Positions 1 through 9,446 are shown, counted from the first letter of the stretch. The stretch is 64,000 nt of DNA from Mesobacillus subterraneus (GCF_020524355.2 NZ_CP129019.1:2666001-2730000); one strand, 5' to 3'. Numbers and translations are program-made. Notes: generated by a model from the sequence alone, not told the origin.

Positions 1-602
1 TCAAGCCAGAACTTATTGATGTTATCTGTGTTTGTATCCATCTTTCCTCCAGCAGAAGGAATCCAGAAAGAGTGCTTAACATCAGAAGCCTTAAGATTGA
101 AGTAAACCCTTTCATCGGTAGGCACTACCAAATCCTGGCTGGTTACAATTTCCTCATTTGGATACTCGAATTCCCACCAATAAAGATTCGCGCGTACGTT
201 GATCACAAGTGCATCAGTTTTTCCTTCAGCATTTTTCTTTTCCATAGGAGAAACATCTGCAAACTTAAATGTTGCAGCTACTGTAGGAACAGCAAGAATT
301 AGAAGCAATAAGATCGGAATAACAGTCCAAAGAATCTCCAGCTTGTGGCTTCCCTCAACCTGCTTTGGAATTTCGTTGTCATTCTTCCTGCGGAACTTCA
401 TAATGACATAAATAAAAATGATTGTGACGACAGCAATTACTCCCACCATAATCGCCGTGCTCAACAACATAAGTTCATACTGGGATTGAGCAACTTCACC
501 TGCAGGTCTTAAAGTAGACAGGAATGGCTCACCACAGCCGGACAAGACTAATGCCATCAATGTGAACAATGACAGCAGACGCCATTTAGCAAGCATCTTC
601 AT
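1..602 (-). CDS. ctaC: Cytochrome c oxidase subunit II, 5' part (runs off the window)
   Basis: N-terminal 200 residues of the caa3/aa3-type oxidase subunit II, which carries electrons from cytochrome c to the oxidase core. The start ATG follows an AGAGGGG ribosome site. The protein begins with a lipoprotein signal (LALVLSGC-like, Cys at about residue 23), then two membrane helices (about 38-60 and 80-105) and the start of the outer cupredoxin domain with the family stretch NLYWWEFEYP. The CuA ligands lie beyond the window edge and cannot be checked. It lies about 100 bp downstream of ctaB on the same strand, the usual Bacillus ctaB-ctaC order. Family assignment is firm. Confidence 0.95.
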   Translation of the reverse strand, partial: MKMLAKWRLLSLFTLMALVLSGCGEPFLSTLRPAGEVAQSQYELMLLSTAIMVGVIAVVTIIFIYVIMKFRRKNDNEIPKQVEGSHKLEILWTVIPILLLLILAVPTVAATFKFADVSPMEKKNAEGKTDALVINVRANLYWWEFEYPNEEIVTSQDLVVPTDERVYFNLKASDVKHSFWIPSAGGKMDTNTDNINKFWL

Positions 603-703
603 AGCTTAATTAAACCCCTCTTTCGTAAAAAATCTTATAAATTTGGTTGAAAAAATATATGGAAAAATCCTCTCTCAACAAAGAGTGAATCTCCTAACGA
701 AGG

Positions 704-1630
704 TTAGATCAGTGTGACAATTACCATAGCAACAAACATGACAGTTAAGTATTGTAAAGAATATACAAACATCAGTTTTGCCCATTTTATATCATCTTTC
801 AGCTTTTCAAGGTAGATTCCCAATACAAGCCATCCAATATTCAGGATAGTTGCTAGAATCATGAATGGCATTCCTAGTTCAGGAATGAAGAATGGTAACG
901 GAAGCAACGCAGTAACCCATAGGTAAATCGATCTTTTCGTTGCTTTGAAACCTTTTACAACAGGAAGCATCGGTATATTAGCTGCCCGGTATTCCTCTAC
1001 CCTTCTCATTGCGAGAGCATAGAAGTGAGGTGGCTGCCAAACAAAAACGATGGCAAAAAGCATCCATGCCATAACGTCAAGATTAGCGTCCACTGCAGCC
1101 CATCCGATTAGCGGTGGAACTGCACCAGAGATACTGCCGACAATTGTATTGGAGACATATTGTCGTTTTGACCATAATGTATATAGAACCACATAACTAA
1201 ATACTCCAAACAACCCGATAACAGCAGCTGTGATGGTCGTTGTAAGCAGAAATGCGGTACCAATCCCGATCAGCAAGAAACTCATCAACGCAACTTTCCC
1301 AGGTTGAACTCTTCCTGTTACCGTAGGTCTGTCTTTTGTTCGTTCCATTAAATGGTCGATATCACGATCGATGTAGTTATTCAGGCTGCATGAGCCGGCG
1401 ACGATCAAAGAAGACCCTATCAATGTCGCAAGTATCAAATCAATATTATCCAGAAAGCGCGCTCCACTGAAATGAAGAGCTAGCCATAATCCAGTAAAAG
1501 TCGTCATCGCATTGGAATTTACAATTCCCACTTTAATGAGTGCAAGAAAATCCTTCAACATCGTCTTTTCCACGACTGCAGGCTGTCCGTCCTCTAATAC
1601 AGCTTCTGATAAAGCTTTTGAATTAGACAT
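704..1630 (-). CDS. ctaB: Protoheme IX farnesyltransferase (heme O synthase)
   Basis: UbiA-family membrane prenyltransferase that adds a farnesyl group to protoheme IX, giving heme O for CtaA and the oxidase. 308 aa with about nine hydrophobic segments. The first Asp-rich prenyl-diphosphate motif is visible as NNYIDRDID (residues 84-92) followed by MERTKDRP; a second conserved stretch reads [20 protein letters not shown]. The ATG start is six bases after AAGGAGG. The gene is divergent from ctaA across a 615-bp gap and precedes ctaC, the typical Bacillus arrangement. Confidence 0.96.
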   Translation of the reverse strand: MSNSKALSEAVLEDGQPAVVEKTMLKDFLALIKVGIVNSNAMTTFTGLWLALHFSGARFLDNIDLILATLIGSSLIVAGSCSLNNYIDRDIDHLMERTKDRPTVTGRVQPGKVALMSFLLIGIGTAFLLTTTITAAVIGLFGVFSYVVLYTLWSKRQYVSNTIVGSISGAVPPLIGWAAVDANLDVMAWMLFAIVFVWQPPHFYALAMRRVEEYRAANIPMLPVVKGFKATKRSIYLWVTALLPLPFFIPELGMPFMILATILNIGWLVLGIYLEKLKDDIKWAKLMFVYSLQYLTVMFVAMVIVTLI

Positions 1631-2245
1631 CCATATCCTCCTTCATCCCTTTTCTTTCAAAATCCTTTAAAGGAAATTTTTACAAAAAAAAGAAGAGTAT
1701 TTGTACTTTATATTTCCGATAGTTTTCACTATTCTCAACGTGTTAAGGTTGTTAAATGTTTGTGTAGAAAAATAAAGCCTACGTTGTATATTAAATCACA
1801 CTTCACAACTTTTTTGTGAATTTTTTTTGAACAAAATTTGACTAATTTGTGTCTTACCGCCATTATCCATAAAGTTTATTTTTATTGCAAGGAATTTTGA
1901 CTTTAAATCCTTAGAATATTTGGATGTCTTCTTTTTACGTATATACATATTCTTGGATAATATTTTCATGTTATTAAATTGCTGGTATAAAAACTCATCG
2001 TCTTTCCCGCCAGAATGCCACCATGAGCATTTTACCTATGAAACATGTTAATGTCCATCTATAATAGTAAGTATTGAAATATTAACTATTATTGTGTAGT
2101 ATCTTAAGTATTGTTTTCTATCCTTTTTCGTCAAAATTCGTTATTATAGGGATAGAATTTTTTCTTTTCTACAAGCTTCTTCTATTATACATGTCAAGTT
2201 TAATATTTGACAACTTATCGAACTTTAATTAAGCAGGTGATGATC
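1631..2245. promoter_or_regulatory. Divergent ctaB/ctaA control region with ResD-like boxes
   Basis: An AT-rich 615-bp gap between divergent heme-synthase genes with no supported ORF. At 1813-1821 it contains TTTGTGAAT, identical to the binding consensus I recall for the respiratory regulator ResD, and near copies lie close by: TTTGTGTAG around 1759, TTTGTGTCT around 1846, and GTTGTGAAG read on the other strand around 1802-1810. In B. subtilis ctaA is ResDE-dependent, so the cluster is plausible, but AT-rich DNA gives chance matches. No riboswitch is seen. Confidence 0.4.
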
Positions 2246-3202
2246 ATGAATCGTTCCCTTAAGTGGCTGGCTGTTTTAACCACGATTGGGATGCTTTTTG
2301 TATTACTCGGAGGAGCGTTGGTTACAAAAACCGATTCCGGAATGGGCTGCGGCAAGTCCTGGCCACTTTGTAACGGAGAATTCGTTCCTACTGATATTAC
2401 TCCCGAATTGGTAATAGAGCTTGCTCACAGATTAGTGTCTGGCAGCGTAGGCATCTTGGTACTAATCTTATCCATCTGGACATGGAAGTCTATTGGGCAT
2501 ATACGCGAAACGAAATTCTTGGCTGTTTTATCTTTTTTCTTCCTTGTTCTGCAGGCATTGATAGGCGCCGCTGCTGTAGTTTGGGGACAATCTGATTTTG
2601 TCCTGGCACTTCACTTTGGCATTTCGCTCATCTCATTTTCCGCTGTACTTCTATTAACCTTGCTCATTTTTGAAGTGGATAAGAAGTTCCAGGCTGAAAA
2701 ATTAGTAATTGATAAAAGAATGAAGTTCCATATTATCGGCCTTTCCGTGTACACCTATATGGTCGTTTATACTGGCGCTCTAGTCCGGCATATGAATGCC
2801 AGCCTGGTCTGTAAAGACTGGCCATTATGTACAAATGGCGGTCCCTTCCTTCCTACCAACATTTACGAGTGGGTACAAATGGGGCACAGGGCTGCAGCAG
2901 GGTTCATTTTTATTTGGATCGCATATGTCACCTACATCGCTGTTAAACACTATAAACATGAAAGAGTACTATACTGGGGATGGATTATCGCAATGATTCT
3001 TGTTTCACTTCAAGTCATTGCCGGTGCATTTATCATCATCACAAGATTGAATCTCTTTATTGCGCTCGGACACGCTTTCTTCATTTCTGTGCTGTTTGGT
3101 TTATTCAGCTACTTTATCCTTTTAGTTTCGAGAAGCAAGAAAAATGCCGCAAGAGTAACAAAAACTAAATCCGTTGATCTTTCTCCGGCAACGGCAAAAT
3201 AA
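2246..3202 (+). CDS. ctaA: Heme A synthase
   Basis: Membrane enzyme that oxidises the C8 methyl of heme O to a formyl group, making heme A for cytochrome oxidase. 318 aa from ATG 2246, chosen because CAGGTGA lies six bases upstream and because the protein then begins [13 protein letters not shown] like B. subtilis CtaA; an upstream ATG at 2240 is too close to the ribosome site. Eight membrane segments. The four family histidines are visible in ELAHR, ALHFG, QMGHR and ALGHA, as are both cysteine pairs (GCGKSWPLC and CKDWPLC). Divergent from ctaB. Confidence 0.96.
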   Translation: MNRSLKWLAVLTTIGMLFVLLGGALVTKTDSGMGCGKSWPLCNGEFVPTDITPELVIELAHRLVSGSVGILVLILSIWTWKSIGHIRETKFLAVLSFFFLVLQALIGAAAVVWGQSDFVLALHFGISLISFSAVLLLTLLIFEVDKKFQAEKLVIDKRMKFHIIGLSVYTYMVVYTGALVRHMNASLVCKDWPLCTNGGPFLPTNIYEWVQMGHRAAAGFIFIWIAYVTYIAVKHYKHERVLYWGWIIAMILVSLQVIAGAFIIITRLNLFIALGHAFFISVLFGLFSYFILLVSRSKKNAARVTKTKSVDLSPATAK

Positions 3203-3232
3203 AAAGCTGCAGCATTGACGCTGCAGCTTTTT
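3201..3232. terminator. Bidirectional terminator between ctaA and ftsW
   Basis: Perfect 13-bp stem (AAAAAGCTGCAGC with its complement) and a 6-base loop, with T or A runs on both sides. It lies between the convergent stops of ctaA and ftsW. Confidence 0.9.
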
Positions 3233-3242
3233 CTCTTTTTTA

Positions 3243-4451
3243 TTATGACCTGAACTTAAAGGAACTTTGGCTTACAACAGTTTTTTCAGGCTTTGGCTGT
3301 GCTGCCTTGTCCTTCTTATATTTCTCTTCGTAGTTTACAAACATCGAAACATTCACCAGTATCCCGGTAGCAATCGCAAGCTGCAGCAATGATGAACCTC
3401 CATAACTCACAAACGGCAACGGAACACCTGTTAGCGGTATGACTCCTGAAGCTCCACCGAGATTGACAAACGACTGAATGCCAATCATACTGGCTATTCC
3501 TATTGCAAGCAAACTGCCAAATGGATCTTTGCATTTAAGCCCGATATGAATACCCTTTAAGACAATGAATGCCAGACTCAACAACACAAACCCTACACCA
3601 AAAATCCCTAATTCCTCAGAGATGACAGCTATGATGAAGTCTGTGTGAGGCTCTGGCAAATAACCGAGCTTCTGAACACTTTCTCCAAGACCCAGACCTT
3701 TCAAGCCGCCAGACCCAATAGCATAATAGGAATTGGCTAGATGATAACCAGTATTTTGTTCATCTGTAAAAGGGTTGCTATAAGCAGTAAATCTGCCTAT
3801 CCTTTTTTCAGAAAAGATTTCATCCTGCAGGAACAGAACGAAAGGAGCTAGAAATCCAAGCCCAAATAATATCAGTTTTGATATATTCTTCAGGTTCATC
3901 CCTGATGAAATAATGATTGTCGAAGCAATAGCAAAAATAATTGCCGCTGTACCGAAGTCAGGCTGAATCGCGACTAGCATACATACTAAAATCAAGTATA
4001 CAAGAGGCGGTACAACTCCTTTATTAAACTGGTTTATGTAGGTTTGCTTTTTTGCATATACGGCTGAAAGATAAATGATTACACTTAACTTCGCAAACTC
4101 TGAGGGCTGCAGGCTTCTAGCTCCAACTTCAAACCAGCTCAATGCATTGTTCGTCACTTTCCCAAATAAAAAGAGTGCACTTAGCCCACCAAGTATAAAC
4201 ACGACCATCGGCAATAAAATCTTAGTACTTTTCATCGCCTTGTACGGGAAGAACGCCGCAACCACAAACAGGAATGTTGCAAGCATTAAGTTGAACTTCT
4301 GTTTTTGAAAGAAAAAATCACTAGGATAATCATACCTCTGGATGGCAGTGACCATGCTGGCACTGTAAACCATGACCAGGCCAAACAAGCACAAGAGCGC
4401 AATAACAATGATCAATGAATAGTCATAGGATTTCAGTATTTTTTTTAACAT
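3243..4451 (-). CDS. ftsW: Cell-division lipid II polymerase FtsW (SEDS family)
   Basis: SEDS glycosyltransferase that polymerises septal peptidoglycan from lipid II with a class B PBP. 402 aa, about ten membrane helices, with family stretches LMVYSASMV near the N-terminus, PEPHTDFIIAVISEELG in the large outer loop, and PLPFVSYGGSSL near the last helices. This position (ylaO in B. subtilis, next to ylaN) supports FtsW rather than RodA or SpoVE. The tail after the last helix is charged (EEKYKKDKAAQPKPEKT) and cytoplasmic. In B. subtilis pycA separates this gene from ctaA; here the gap is only 40 bp. Confidence 0.93.
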   Translation of the reverse strand: MLKKILKSYDYSLIIVIALLCLFGLVMVYSASMVTAIQRYDYPSDFFFQKQKFNLMLATFLFVVAAFFPYKAMKSTKILLPMVVFILGGLSALFLFGKVTNNALSWFEVGARSLQPSEFAKLSVIIYLSAVYAKKQTYINQFNKGVVPPLVYLILVCMLVAIQPDFGTAAIIFAIASTIIISSGMNLKNISKLILFGLGFLAPFVLFLQDEIFSEKRIGRFTAYSNPFTDEQNTGYHLANSYYAIGSGGLKGLGLGESVQKLGYLPEPHTDFIIAVISEELGIFGVGFVLLSLAFIVLKGIHIGLKCKDPFGSLLAIGIASMIGIQSFVNLGGASGVIPLTGVPLPFVSYGGSSLLQLAIATGILVNVSMFVNYEEKYKKDKAAQPKPEKTVVSQSSFKFRS

Positions 4452-4642
4452 CGTCTCTTCCCCATCTTCTAAGTTGTTTAATCTATTCTACTATAAGTTG
4501 AAATATCCTGCCTTGTTTAAGGAAAAGTTATGGAATTCTTAATATATTGTAATAGAAGTGTAATGCAGCCTTTGAGACCGCACTTGGACTTTTAAAACAT
4601 TATAACTAATGGACTCTTAGATTATGAAACGTGCGTCACAAA

Positions 4643-4678
4643 AAAACTCAAACAATCGATTAGGACTGTTTGAGTTTT
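4643..4678 (-). terminator. Terminator downstream of ylaN
   Basis: 12-bp perfect stem (AAAACTCAAACA and complement) followed on the minus strand by a seven-T run. It lies directly after the ylaN stop. Confidence 0.88.
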
Positions 4679-4684
4679 TAGGAT

Positions 4685-4966
4685 TTATTTTTTTAACGAA
4701 GCTTCATGCAATATGGAAAGCTCTTGCTCCAATTGGTCGAGAATTACTTTGCCATCAGATTCTTCGATTAAGCCGAGTCTTACTGCAAAATCTATCTCTC
4801 TTGATAATCCAAACATTTGCGTATCTAAAACCTCTTCATAAAGAGGGCATTGAGGCATTGTCAGGTTATCCATTTGCACTTTGATCAGCTTTAAAATTTT
4901 ATCAGCGTCAGCCTTTAACAAGGCATGGGCTTTTTCCTGATGGTTGATTATCATATCAGACGCCAA
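4685..4966 (-). CDS. ylaN: YlaN (UPF0358), Fur-interacting iron homeostasis protein
   Basis: 93 aa small soluble helical protein, highly conserved in Bacilli; the stretch [33 protein letters not shown] is family-diagnostic. Recent work on B. subtilis and S. aureus homologues describes YlaN as a partner of Fur needed under iron limitation. The start is TTG, eight bases or so after a GGGGGGAT ribosome site, matching the MASEM start of the B. subtilis protein. It lies upstream of ftsW on the same strand but is separated from it by its own terminator. Confidence 0.92.
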   Translation of the reverse strand: MASDMIINHQEKAHALLKADADKILKLIKVQMDNLTMPQCPLYEEVLDTQMFGLSREIDFAVRLGLIEESDGKVILDQLEQELSILHEASLKK

Positions 4967-5090
4967 CTTGATCCCCCCGTTTCCGAGCGATTACCCAATC
5001 CTATCTTTAAATTTTACCCTTAAGTGGACAATAAAGCAAGAATTTTCAGGAGTCAGTTCTATATGAATTGCGTGCTAAAAACGTGTGGAA

Positions 5091-5119
5091 ATGACAACTC
5101 ACAAAATTATCGCTATACT
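5091..5119 (+). promoter_or_regulatory. Sigma-A type promoter for the YlaL-like gene
   Basis: ATGACA (5091-5096), a 17-base spacer, and TATACT (5114-5119). It lies about 35 bp before the start codon of the gene at 5154, with an AGGAGGG ribosome site between. Confidence 0.6.
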
Positions 5120-5153
5120 GAATTAATAATAAGCAAAGATTCAGGAGGGAATT

Positions 5154-5654
5154 ATGGAAACAATCATCCCAATTAAAGGAAAAGTCAAATATAAGATCAC
5201 TTTGGATCCTGGCGTCTGGATTTTCGATGATCGCAAAGTAGACTTGAATACATATTTCAGTGAAGACCAGGAGCGAGGAGATGACCTTGAAGAGTATACG
5301 AAGTCAGTCTCAAAACATTGGGATCGTGAAATTATGGAGGGTGCGGTCTATCCACCAACCCTTAAAACAGAAGTGAAATTCGAAAAAGAAAAAGTCCTGA
5401 ATGGCACTTTCGGCATACCATTCAAGCCATTCCTGGTTAATTCAGAACCGGAGCAGACAGCGAATAATGTAGTAATTGAATATGGGGAAAATGACCAGCT
5501 ATCACTTTCACTCGAAGAAGCTTCTGGCCTCATCCTCGGTTTCTCGGAGAACGGCAAACCTTTAAAAGAAGACGGACCGCTGCATGCATATTATAAGGAT
5601 GGTTCAAATAAGGAAAATCCCATAAAAAATGTAACCGGTTTTACGGTGGAATAA
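5154..5654 (+). CDS. Conserved soluble protein at the ylaL position
   Basis: 166 aa, acidic, no signal peptide or membrane segment. It begins METIIPIKGKVKYKITLDPGVWIFDDRKVDL. It lies between phoH (ylaK) and ylaN and is transcribed opposite to both, the slot held by ylaL in B. subtilis. Similar Bacillus proteins are sometimes labelled peptidyl-prolyl isomerase, but I see no FKBP, cyclophilin or parvulin motif, so I do not assign that activity. The ATG has a clean AGGAGGG site and its own promoter and terminator, so it is a monocistronic unit. Confidence 0.8.
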   Translation: METIIPIKGKVKYKITLDPGVWIFDDRKVDLNTYFSEDQERGDDLEEYTKSVSKHWDREIMEGAVYPPTLKTEVKFEKEKVLNGTFGIPFKPFLVNSEPEQTANNVVIEYGENDQLSLSLEEASGLILGFSENGKPLKEDGPLHAYYKDGSNKENPIKNVTGFTVE

Positions 5655-5671
5655 TATGTAAGGTACTGCGC

Positions 5672-5698
5672 AACGGGCATCCCAGAAGGGTGCCCGTT
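5672..5698 (+). terminator. Terminator of the YlaL-like gene
   Basis: Stem AACGGGCA(T)CCC / GGGTGCCCGTT with one bulged base and a 4-base loop, followed by ATTTTATT. Confidence 0.8.
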
Positions 5699-5766
5699 AT
5701 TTTATTGTCCCATAACCCGCCTTGTCCTTTATAACTGACACCTCAAAATCCAGCATACCCAATTAG

Positions 5767-7107
5767 TTAATTCAAAAGATCGGCTGCGAGCTGGGCGAGA
5801 GATGACCTTTCTCCTTTAACTAGCTGGACATGACCTGCGATTTGCTGGTCTTTGAACTTCTCAACCACATAGGTCAACCCATTATTATAAGCATCCAGAT
5901 ACGGGTGGTCAATCTGGTCAGGGTCACCCATCAAGACAATTTTACTCCGCTCCCCTACCCTGGTCAAAATCGTTTTGATTTCATGCTTTGTCAGGTTCTG
6001 AGCTTCATCTATAATGATGAATTGATCCGGTATGCTCCTGCCCCTTATATAGGTTAATGCTTCTACCTCGATTGAACCCATCCCTGCGAGTATGGCATCC
6101 AGTTCACCCGGTTTTTTTGTATTGAAAAGGAATTCAAGGTTATCATAAATTGGCTGCATCCATGGTCTGAGCTTCTCCTGTTTTTCACCAGGCAGAAAGC
6201 CCAGGTCTTTCCCTACTGGCACAATCGGCCTTGCTACGAGCAGCTTTTTAAAAATGCCCAAGTCCTCAGTCTGGAGCAGACCTGTTGCCAGAGCGAGCAA
6301 TGTCTTTCCGGTACCTGCACGACCTATCAAAGTGATCAAAGGCATGTCTTGTCGCAGGAGCAGTTCCATGACCATAATCTGCTGAACATTTCTCGGCTTG
6401 ATTCCCCAGGCGTGCTTACCTTCATATTCAAAAACAAGCTTTTTCACTTTTTTATTCTTCGTATCAACCATTCCTATCGCAGATGCAGAACTGCCTAGAA
6501 TATCCTTCATGATTACGAACTGATTTGGGTAAAAGAAGTTTTGCCCCTTTAAATCAGCAATGTTAAGTTCTCCTCTTTCATAAAAACGATTTAATTCTTC
6601 TATCTGTATATACACTTCTGCATAGCCAGAATACAAATGGTTGATTTCCACAACCCTGTCACTTAAAAAATCTTCTGCGATCAGACCTATTGCATCTGCT
6701 TTCACTCGGACAAGTGCGTCCTTACTGACAAGGATGACCGGCTGACCATCTTCCTTCGTTTCTTCTTCAAGACTTAAGTTTTTAGCCACAGCCAGTATAC
6801 GGTTGTCATTAGTCTTTTCAACAAAGATTTCCTGCAGTTGATGGAAGGATCGATGGTTCAACTCGATCCTAAGCGTGCCACCTCCTTCAAGATTAATTTT
6901 CTCATGCAGCTTCCCTGTCTCCCTCATACCGTCTATGAGTCTTGAGACTTGACGCGCATTCCGTCCAATCTCATCCATATATCTTTTCTTTGAATCCACT
7001 TCCTCCAGAACTACAGCAGGTATGACAACTTCATTGTCTTGAAAGGAAAAAATCGCGTGCGGATCCTGTAGTAAGACGTTTGTATCCAGTACATATATTT
7101 TACTCAA
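5767..7107 (-). CDS. ylaK: PIN-PhoH family ATPase/ribonuclease-like protein
   Basis: 446 aa two-domain protein. The N-terminal PIN nuclease-type domain starts SKIYVLDTNVLLQDP (acidic residues of the metal site), and the C-terminal PhoH P-loop ATPase has Walker A GRAGTGKT and Walker B FIIIDEAQN. Family members are thought to act on RNA, but the substrate of YlaK is not established. The reading frame stays open 37 codons further upstream; I chose TTG at 7107 because GGGAGG lies seven bases before it and the family N-terminus starts there. The upstream stretch (MCKISS...) has no ribosome site. Length is close to B. subtilis YlaK (442). Confidence 0.92.
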   Translation of the reverse strand: MSKIYVLDTNVLLQDPHAIFSFQDNEVVIPAVVLEEVDSKKRYMDEIGRNARQVSRLIDGMRETGKLHEKINLEGGGTLRIELNHRSFHQLQEIFVEKTNDNRILAVAKNLSLEEETKEDGQPVILVSKDALVRVKADAIGLIAEDFLSDRVVEINHLYSGYAEVYIQIEELNRFYERGELNIADLKGQNFFYPNQFVIMKDILGSSASAIGMVDTKNKKVKKLVFEYEGKHAWGIKPRNVQQIMVMELLLRQDMPLITLIGRAGTGKTLLALATGLLQTEDLGIFKKLLVARPIVPVGKDLGFLPGEKQEKLRPWMQPIYDNLEFLFNTKKPGELDAILAGMGSIEVEALTYIRGRSIPDQFIIIDEAQNLTKHEIKTILTRVGERSKIVLMGDPDQIDHPYLDAYNNGLTYVVEKFKDQQIAGHVQLVKGERSSLAQLAADLLN

Positions 7108-7438
7108 ATTGATGCCTCCCGCCTTATTGATCTCGACTTTGGCCAACTTGGCAGCCTTGACCGGGACTTTGGTAAAATATATGACTTTTTGAATAAAGAT
7201 AGAAGATATTTTGCACAATAACCTTTGAGCATTTCTTTTTTGTTGCTTTTGTCATTAGCTCGGATGCATGCCGAAATATCACTTCGGAGCTCTCTATCAA
7301 GGAGCCGAGAGGACGATTCAAATGCATAGAAAAGAGTTACAGAAAAAATTATACAATGCGAAAACTTCCTTCTTCATTTACATTTCTAGTTGATTTAAGG
7401 ACTTTTTTAAAAGAATAATTAACCGGAGGGGTTCATTG

Positions 7439-8023
7439 ATGATAAGATTGGTTGCTGCACTGTCGTTTGTGATGTTATTGACTGCGTGCAATGGACAGAA
7501 CAACGCAAATAAAGCTGACGAAGATCACAGGGTTAAGGTCCAGAATAGTGCGATCAAGGAAGTTGACCGCCAATCTGGCCAGGAAATTTCCCGCCACCTT
7601 GTGAACTTGACCGCCCATATCCCGAATGTTGATGATGCTGCGGCTGTAGTGGTTGGACGATATGCTATTGTCGGCATCGACGTAAATGATAAAATGGAGC
7701 GATCTGAAGTAGACACTGTTAAATATACGGTTGCCGAAGCCTTAAAAAAAGACCCTCATGGTGCACGTGCAGTAGTAGTTGCAGACCCTGATATCACCGC
7801 GAGACTAAGGGAGATATCAGAGGATATACAGAACGACCACCCAATACAAGGGATCATGAACGAGCTTTCGGACATAACGGGAAGAGTGATGCCAGAGGTT
7901 CCGGCAGACATGATTGAACCTCAGACTAAAAGCCCGACTGAAGATCCAAAGAAAAAACTCAAAGAGAGTGAACAAAAAGAGTTGGAGAAGAAACAGGAAA
8001 AACAATCCAACTATCATAAATGA
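7439..8023 (+). CDS. ylaJ: YhcN/YlaJ family spore lipoprotein
   Basis: 194 aa lipoprotein. The signal peptide ends in the lipobox LLTAC (Cys about residue 17), followed by a YhcN/YlaJ domain with the family stretch VNLTAHIPNVDDAAAVVVGRYAIVGIDV and a long charged Lys/Glu tail. Family members are found in the spore inner membrane or cortex region and contribute to germination or outgrowth. ATG 7439 is preferred over the overlapping TTG 7436 because GGAGGGG is seven bases from it. It is divergent from phoH. Confidence 0.9.
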   Translation: MIRLVAALSFVMLLTACNGQNNANKADEDHRVKVQNSAIKEVDRQSGQEISRHLVNLTAHIPNVDDAAAVVVGRYAIVGIDVNDKMERSEVDTVKYTVAEALKKDPHGARAVVVADPDITARLREISEDIQNDHPIQGIMNELSDITGRVMPEVPADMIEPQTKSPTEDPKKKLKESEQKELEKKQEKQSNYHK

Positions 8024-8025
8024 CA

Positions 8026-8053
8026 AAAAGCTTAGTCAATTGACTAAGCTTTT
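8026..8053. terminator. Bidirectional terminator of ylaJ and the PNPOx-like gene
   Basis: Nearly complete palindrome AAAAGCTTAGTC / GACTAAGCTTTT around AATT. It overlaps the last codons and stop of the convergent gene at 8044. Confidence 0.85.
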
Positions 8054-8499
8054 CTCATTGCATCCATTACCTGTTTATCAAGGCGCGCAGCTGCATCTTT
8101 ATCATATGTCTTGTCGTATTGTGGTTCAGCGACGATTTTTGAACCATAGAACATAACGTCTCTTACTTCGCTGATTTTGATTTCAACTAAAGCCAGCTTC
8201 AAAGGCACTCCTTCAAGTTTTTCCTGCTTGACGCTTGCTGTCCCGCTGATTGAATATGTAGATTCATTTGCGATCAGGTTGATTACTGCTTTGTCATTGC
8301 CCTTTATATTCTCAATGATTCGAGAACGGTTATCCACCGCAAAGTAAACAGTATCTTCATCTTTTGCCAACACCCAGGAAATCGCACTAACATTTGGGCC
8401 GCCGGTTTCGTGGTCCACTGTCGCCAGGGTAACAAAACGCTCTTTTTGCAATTCATCAACCAATGGTTTGATTAGTTTAGGTTCTACTTGATTTGCCAT
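8044..8499 (-). CDS. Pyridoxamine 5'-phosphate oxidase-like flavin/split-barrel protein
   Basis: 151 aa split-barrel protein of the PNPOx-like superfamily, which binds FMN, F420 or heme-like ligands. Seen: FVTLATVDHETGGPNVSAISWVLAKD, the usual N-terminal strand pair, and VYFAVDNRSRIIENIKGNDKAVINLI, the ligand-binding region. It lacks the C-terminal PLP-site segment of true PdxH, so it is probably not pyridoxamine-phosphate oxidase; the substrate is unknown. ATG 8499 is six bases after GGAGG; a GTG two codons upstream overlaps that site. It is convergent with ylaJ. Confidence 0.82.
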   Translation of the reverse strand: MANQVEPKLIKPLVDELQKERFVTLATVDHETGGPNVSAISWVLAKDEDTVYFAVDNRSRIIENIKGNDKAVINLIANESTYSISGTASVKQEKLEGVPLKLALVEIKISEVRDVMFYGSKIVAEPQYDKTYDKDAAARLDKQVMDAMRKA

Positions 8500-8654
8500 A
8501 TTCACCCTCCTTAAACTATCATAATAGTACTACGAACTCTTTAAGCAGAGCAAATCAAATGATTTTCCCTGTTCAGCCTAGAAACAATGATATACTATAA
8601 TATAATCCAATCTCATACAGGCTATGTATTATAATTATGATAAGAGGTGTAACA

Positions 8655-8855
8655 ATGAGAGTCAAATGTGTACTATGCGACAAAATTGAAAACATTAACA
8701 GCGATACCCTTCAGGCTAAGCGGCTAAGGAACCGGCCGATCCATACATATATGTGTGAACCATGCAATGAACGAATTGCCGACAAAACGAACAACCGGAT
8801 CGCCACAGGAAATTTCAAGCTGTATCGTACCCAGGTCAAGAAGGATGATTGGTGA
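8655..8855 (+). CDS. ylaI: YlaI-like zinc-ribbon protein (DUF2197)
   Basis: 66 aa, with two CxxC pairs (CVLC near residue 5, CEPC near residue 36) suggesting a zinc ribbon. ATG 8655 follows AGAGGTG at good spacing. It lies in the yla cluster where ylaI sits in B. subtilis. The function is unknown. Confidence 0.85.
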   Translation: MRVKCVLCDKIENINSDTLQAKRLRNRPIHTYMCEPCNERIADKTNNRIATGNFKLYRTQVKKDDW

Positions 8856-8904
8856 TTGGTGATTACCTTCCTAGTTAAAGTTTAGAACGAAATTTAGGGC
8901 TGAT

Positions 8905-9372
8905 TCAGACAGCTTTTGGGGTCCCTCCTCAAACCTGTCTGAATACGAGCTTTTTTTTGACAGCTTATGTACATTGAAGCTCAAACCTGTCTGAATTCGG
9001 AGCTTTTCTTGACATCTTTGGGCTCTGTGACCTGAAACCTGTCACAATAACCACGTTTTCTTGACAACTTCGGGCTCTGTGAGCTGAAACCTGTCACAAT
9101 AACTACGCTTTCTTGACAGCTTTGGGCTCTGAAGCCTGAAACCTGTCACAATAACTACGCTTTCTTGACAACTTTGGACTCTGAAGCCTGAAAGCTGTCA
9201 CAATTACCGTGTTTTCTTGACAGTTTTGGGCTCGTCAACCTGAAACCTGTCACAATTACCGCGTTTTCTTGACAGCTTTGGGCTCTGCGACCTGAAACCT
9301 GTCACAATAACTACGCTTTCTTGACAGCTTTGGGCTCGACAACCCGAAACCTGTCACAATAACCACAGCTTT
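8905..9372. repeat. Tandem array A: nine 52-bp hairpin units
   Basis: Units begin with TTGACA (or a variant) at 8957, 9009, 9061, 9113, 9165, 9217, 9269 and 9321, each exactly 52 bp apart, with a diverged 51-bp first unit at about 8905. Within a unit TGACAGCTTT (offset 1-10) pairs with AAACCTGTCA (offset 26-35) with one mismatch across a 15-base loop; CTGTCA can also pair with TGACAG of the next unit. The core is well conserved and the last 15 bases vary (AATAACTACG, AATTACCGCG, AATAACCACG). It fills the gap between convergent ylaI and the ylaH operon. Coding is excluded, as 52 is not a multiple of three and frames carry stops. Confidence 0.95.
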
Positions 9373-9446
9373 CCTGCCTTACGTCTGAATCCTATCTGAT
9401 CCAATTATCATTTTTACAAACCAAATCCCATAAATCAAACAGCAAA

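Noticed and set aside
7108..7218. 37-residue N-terminal extension of PhoH
   Set aside because: No ribosome site; the TTG at 7107 has GGGAGG and starts the PIN domain.
8957..9372. Row of TTGACA -35 boxes as a promoter array
   Set aside because: At 17 bases downstream each unit has CTGAAA, not a -10 hexamer, and no gene follows in either direction within range.
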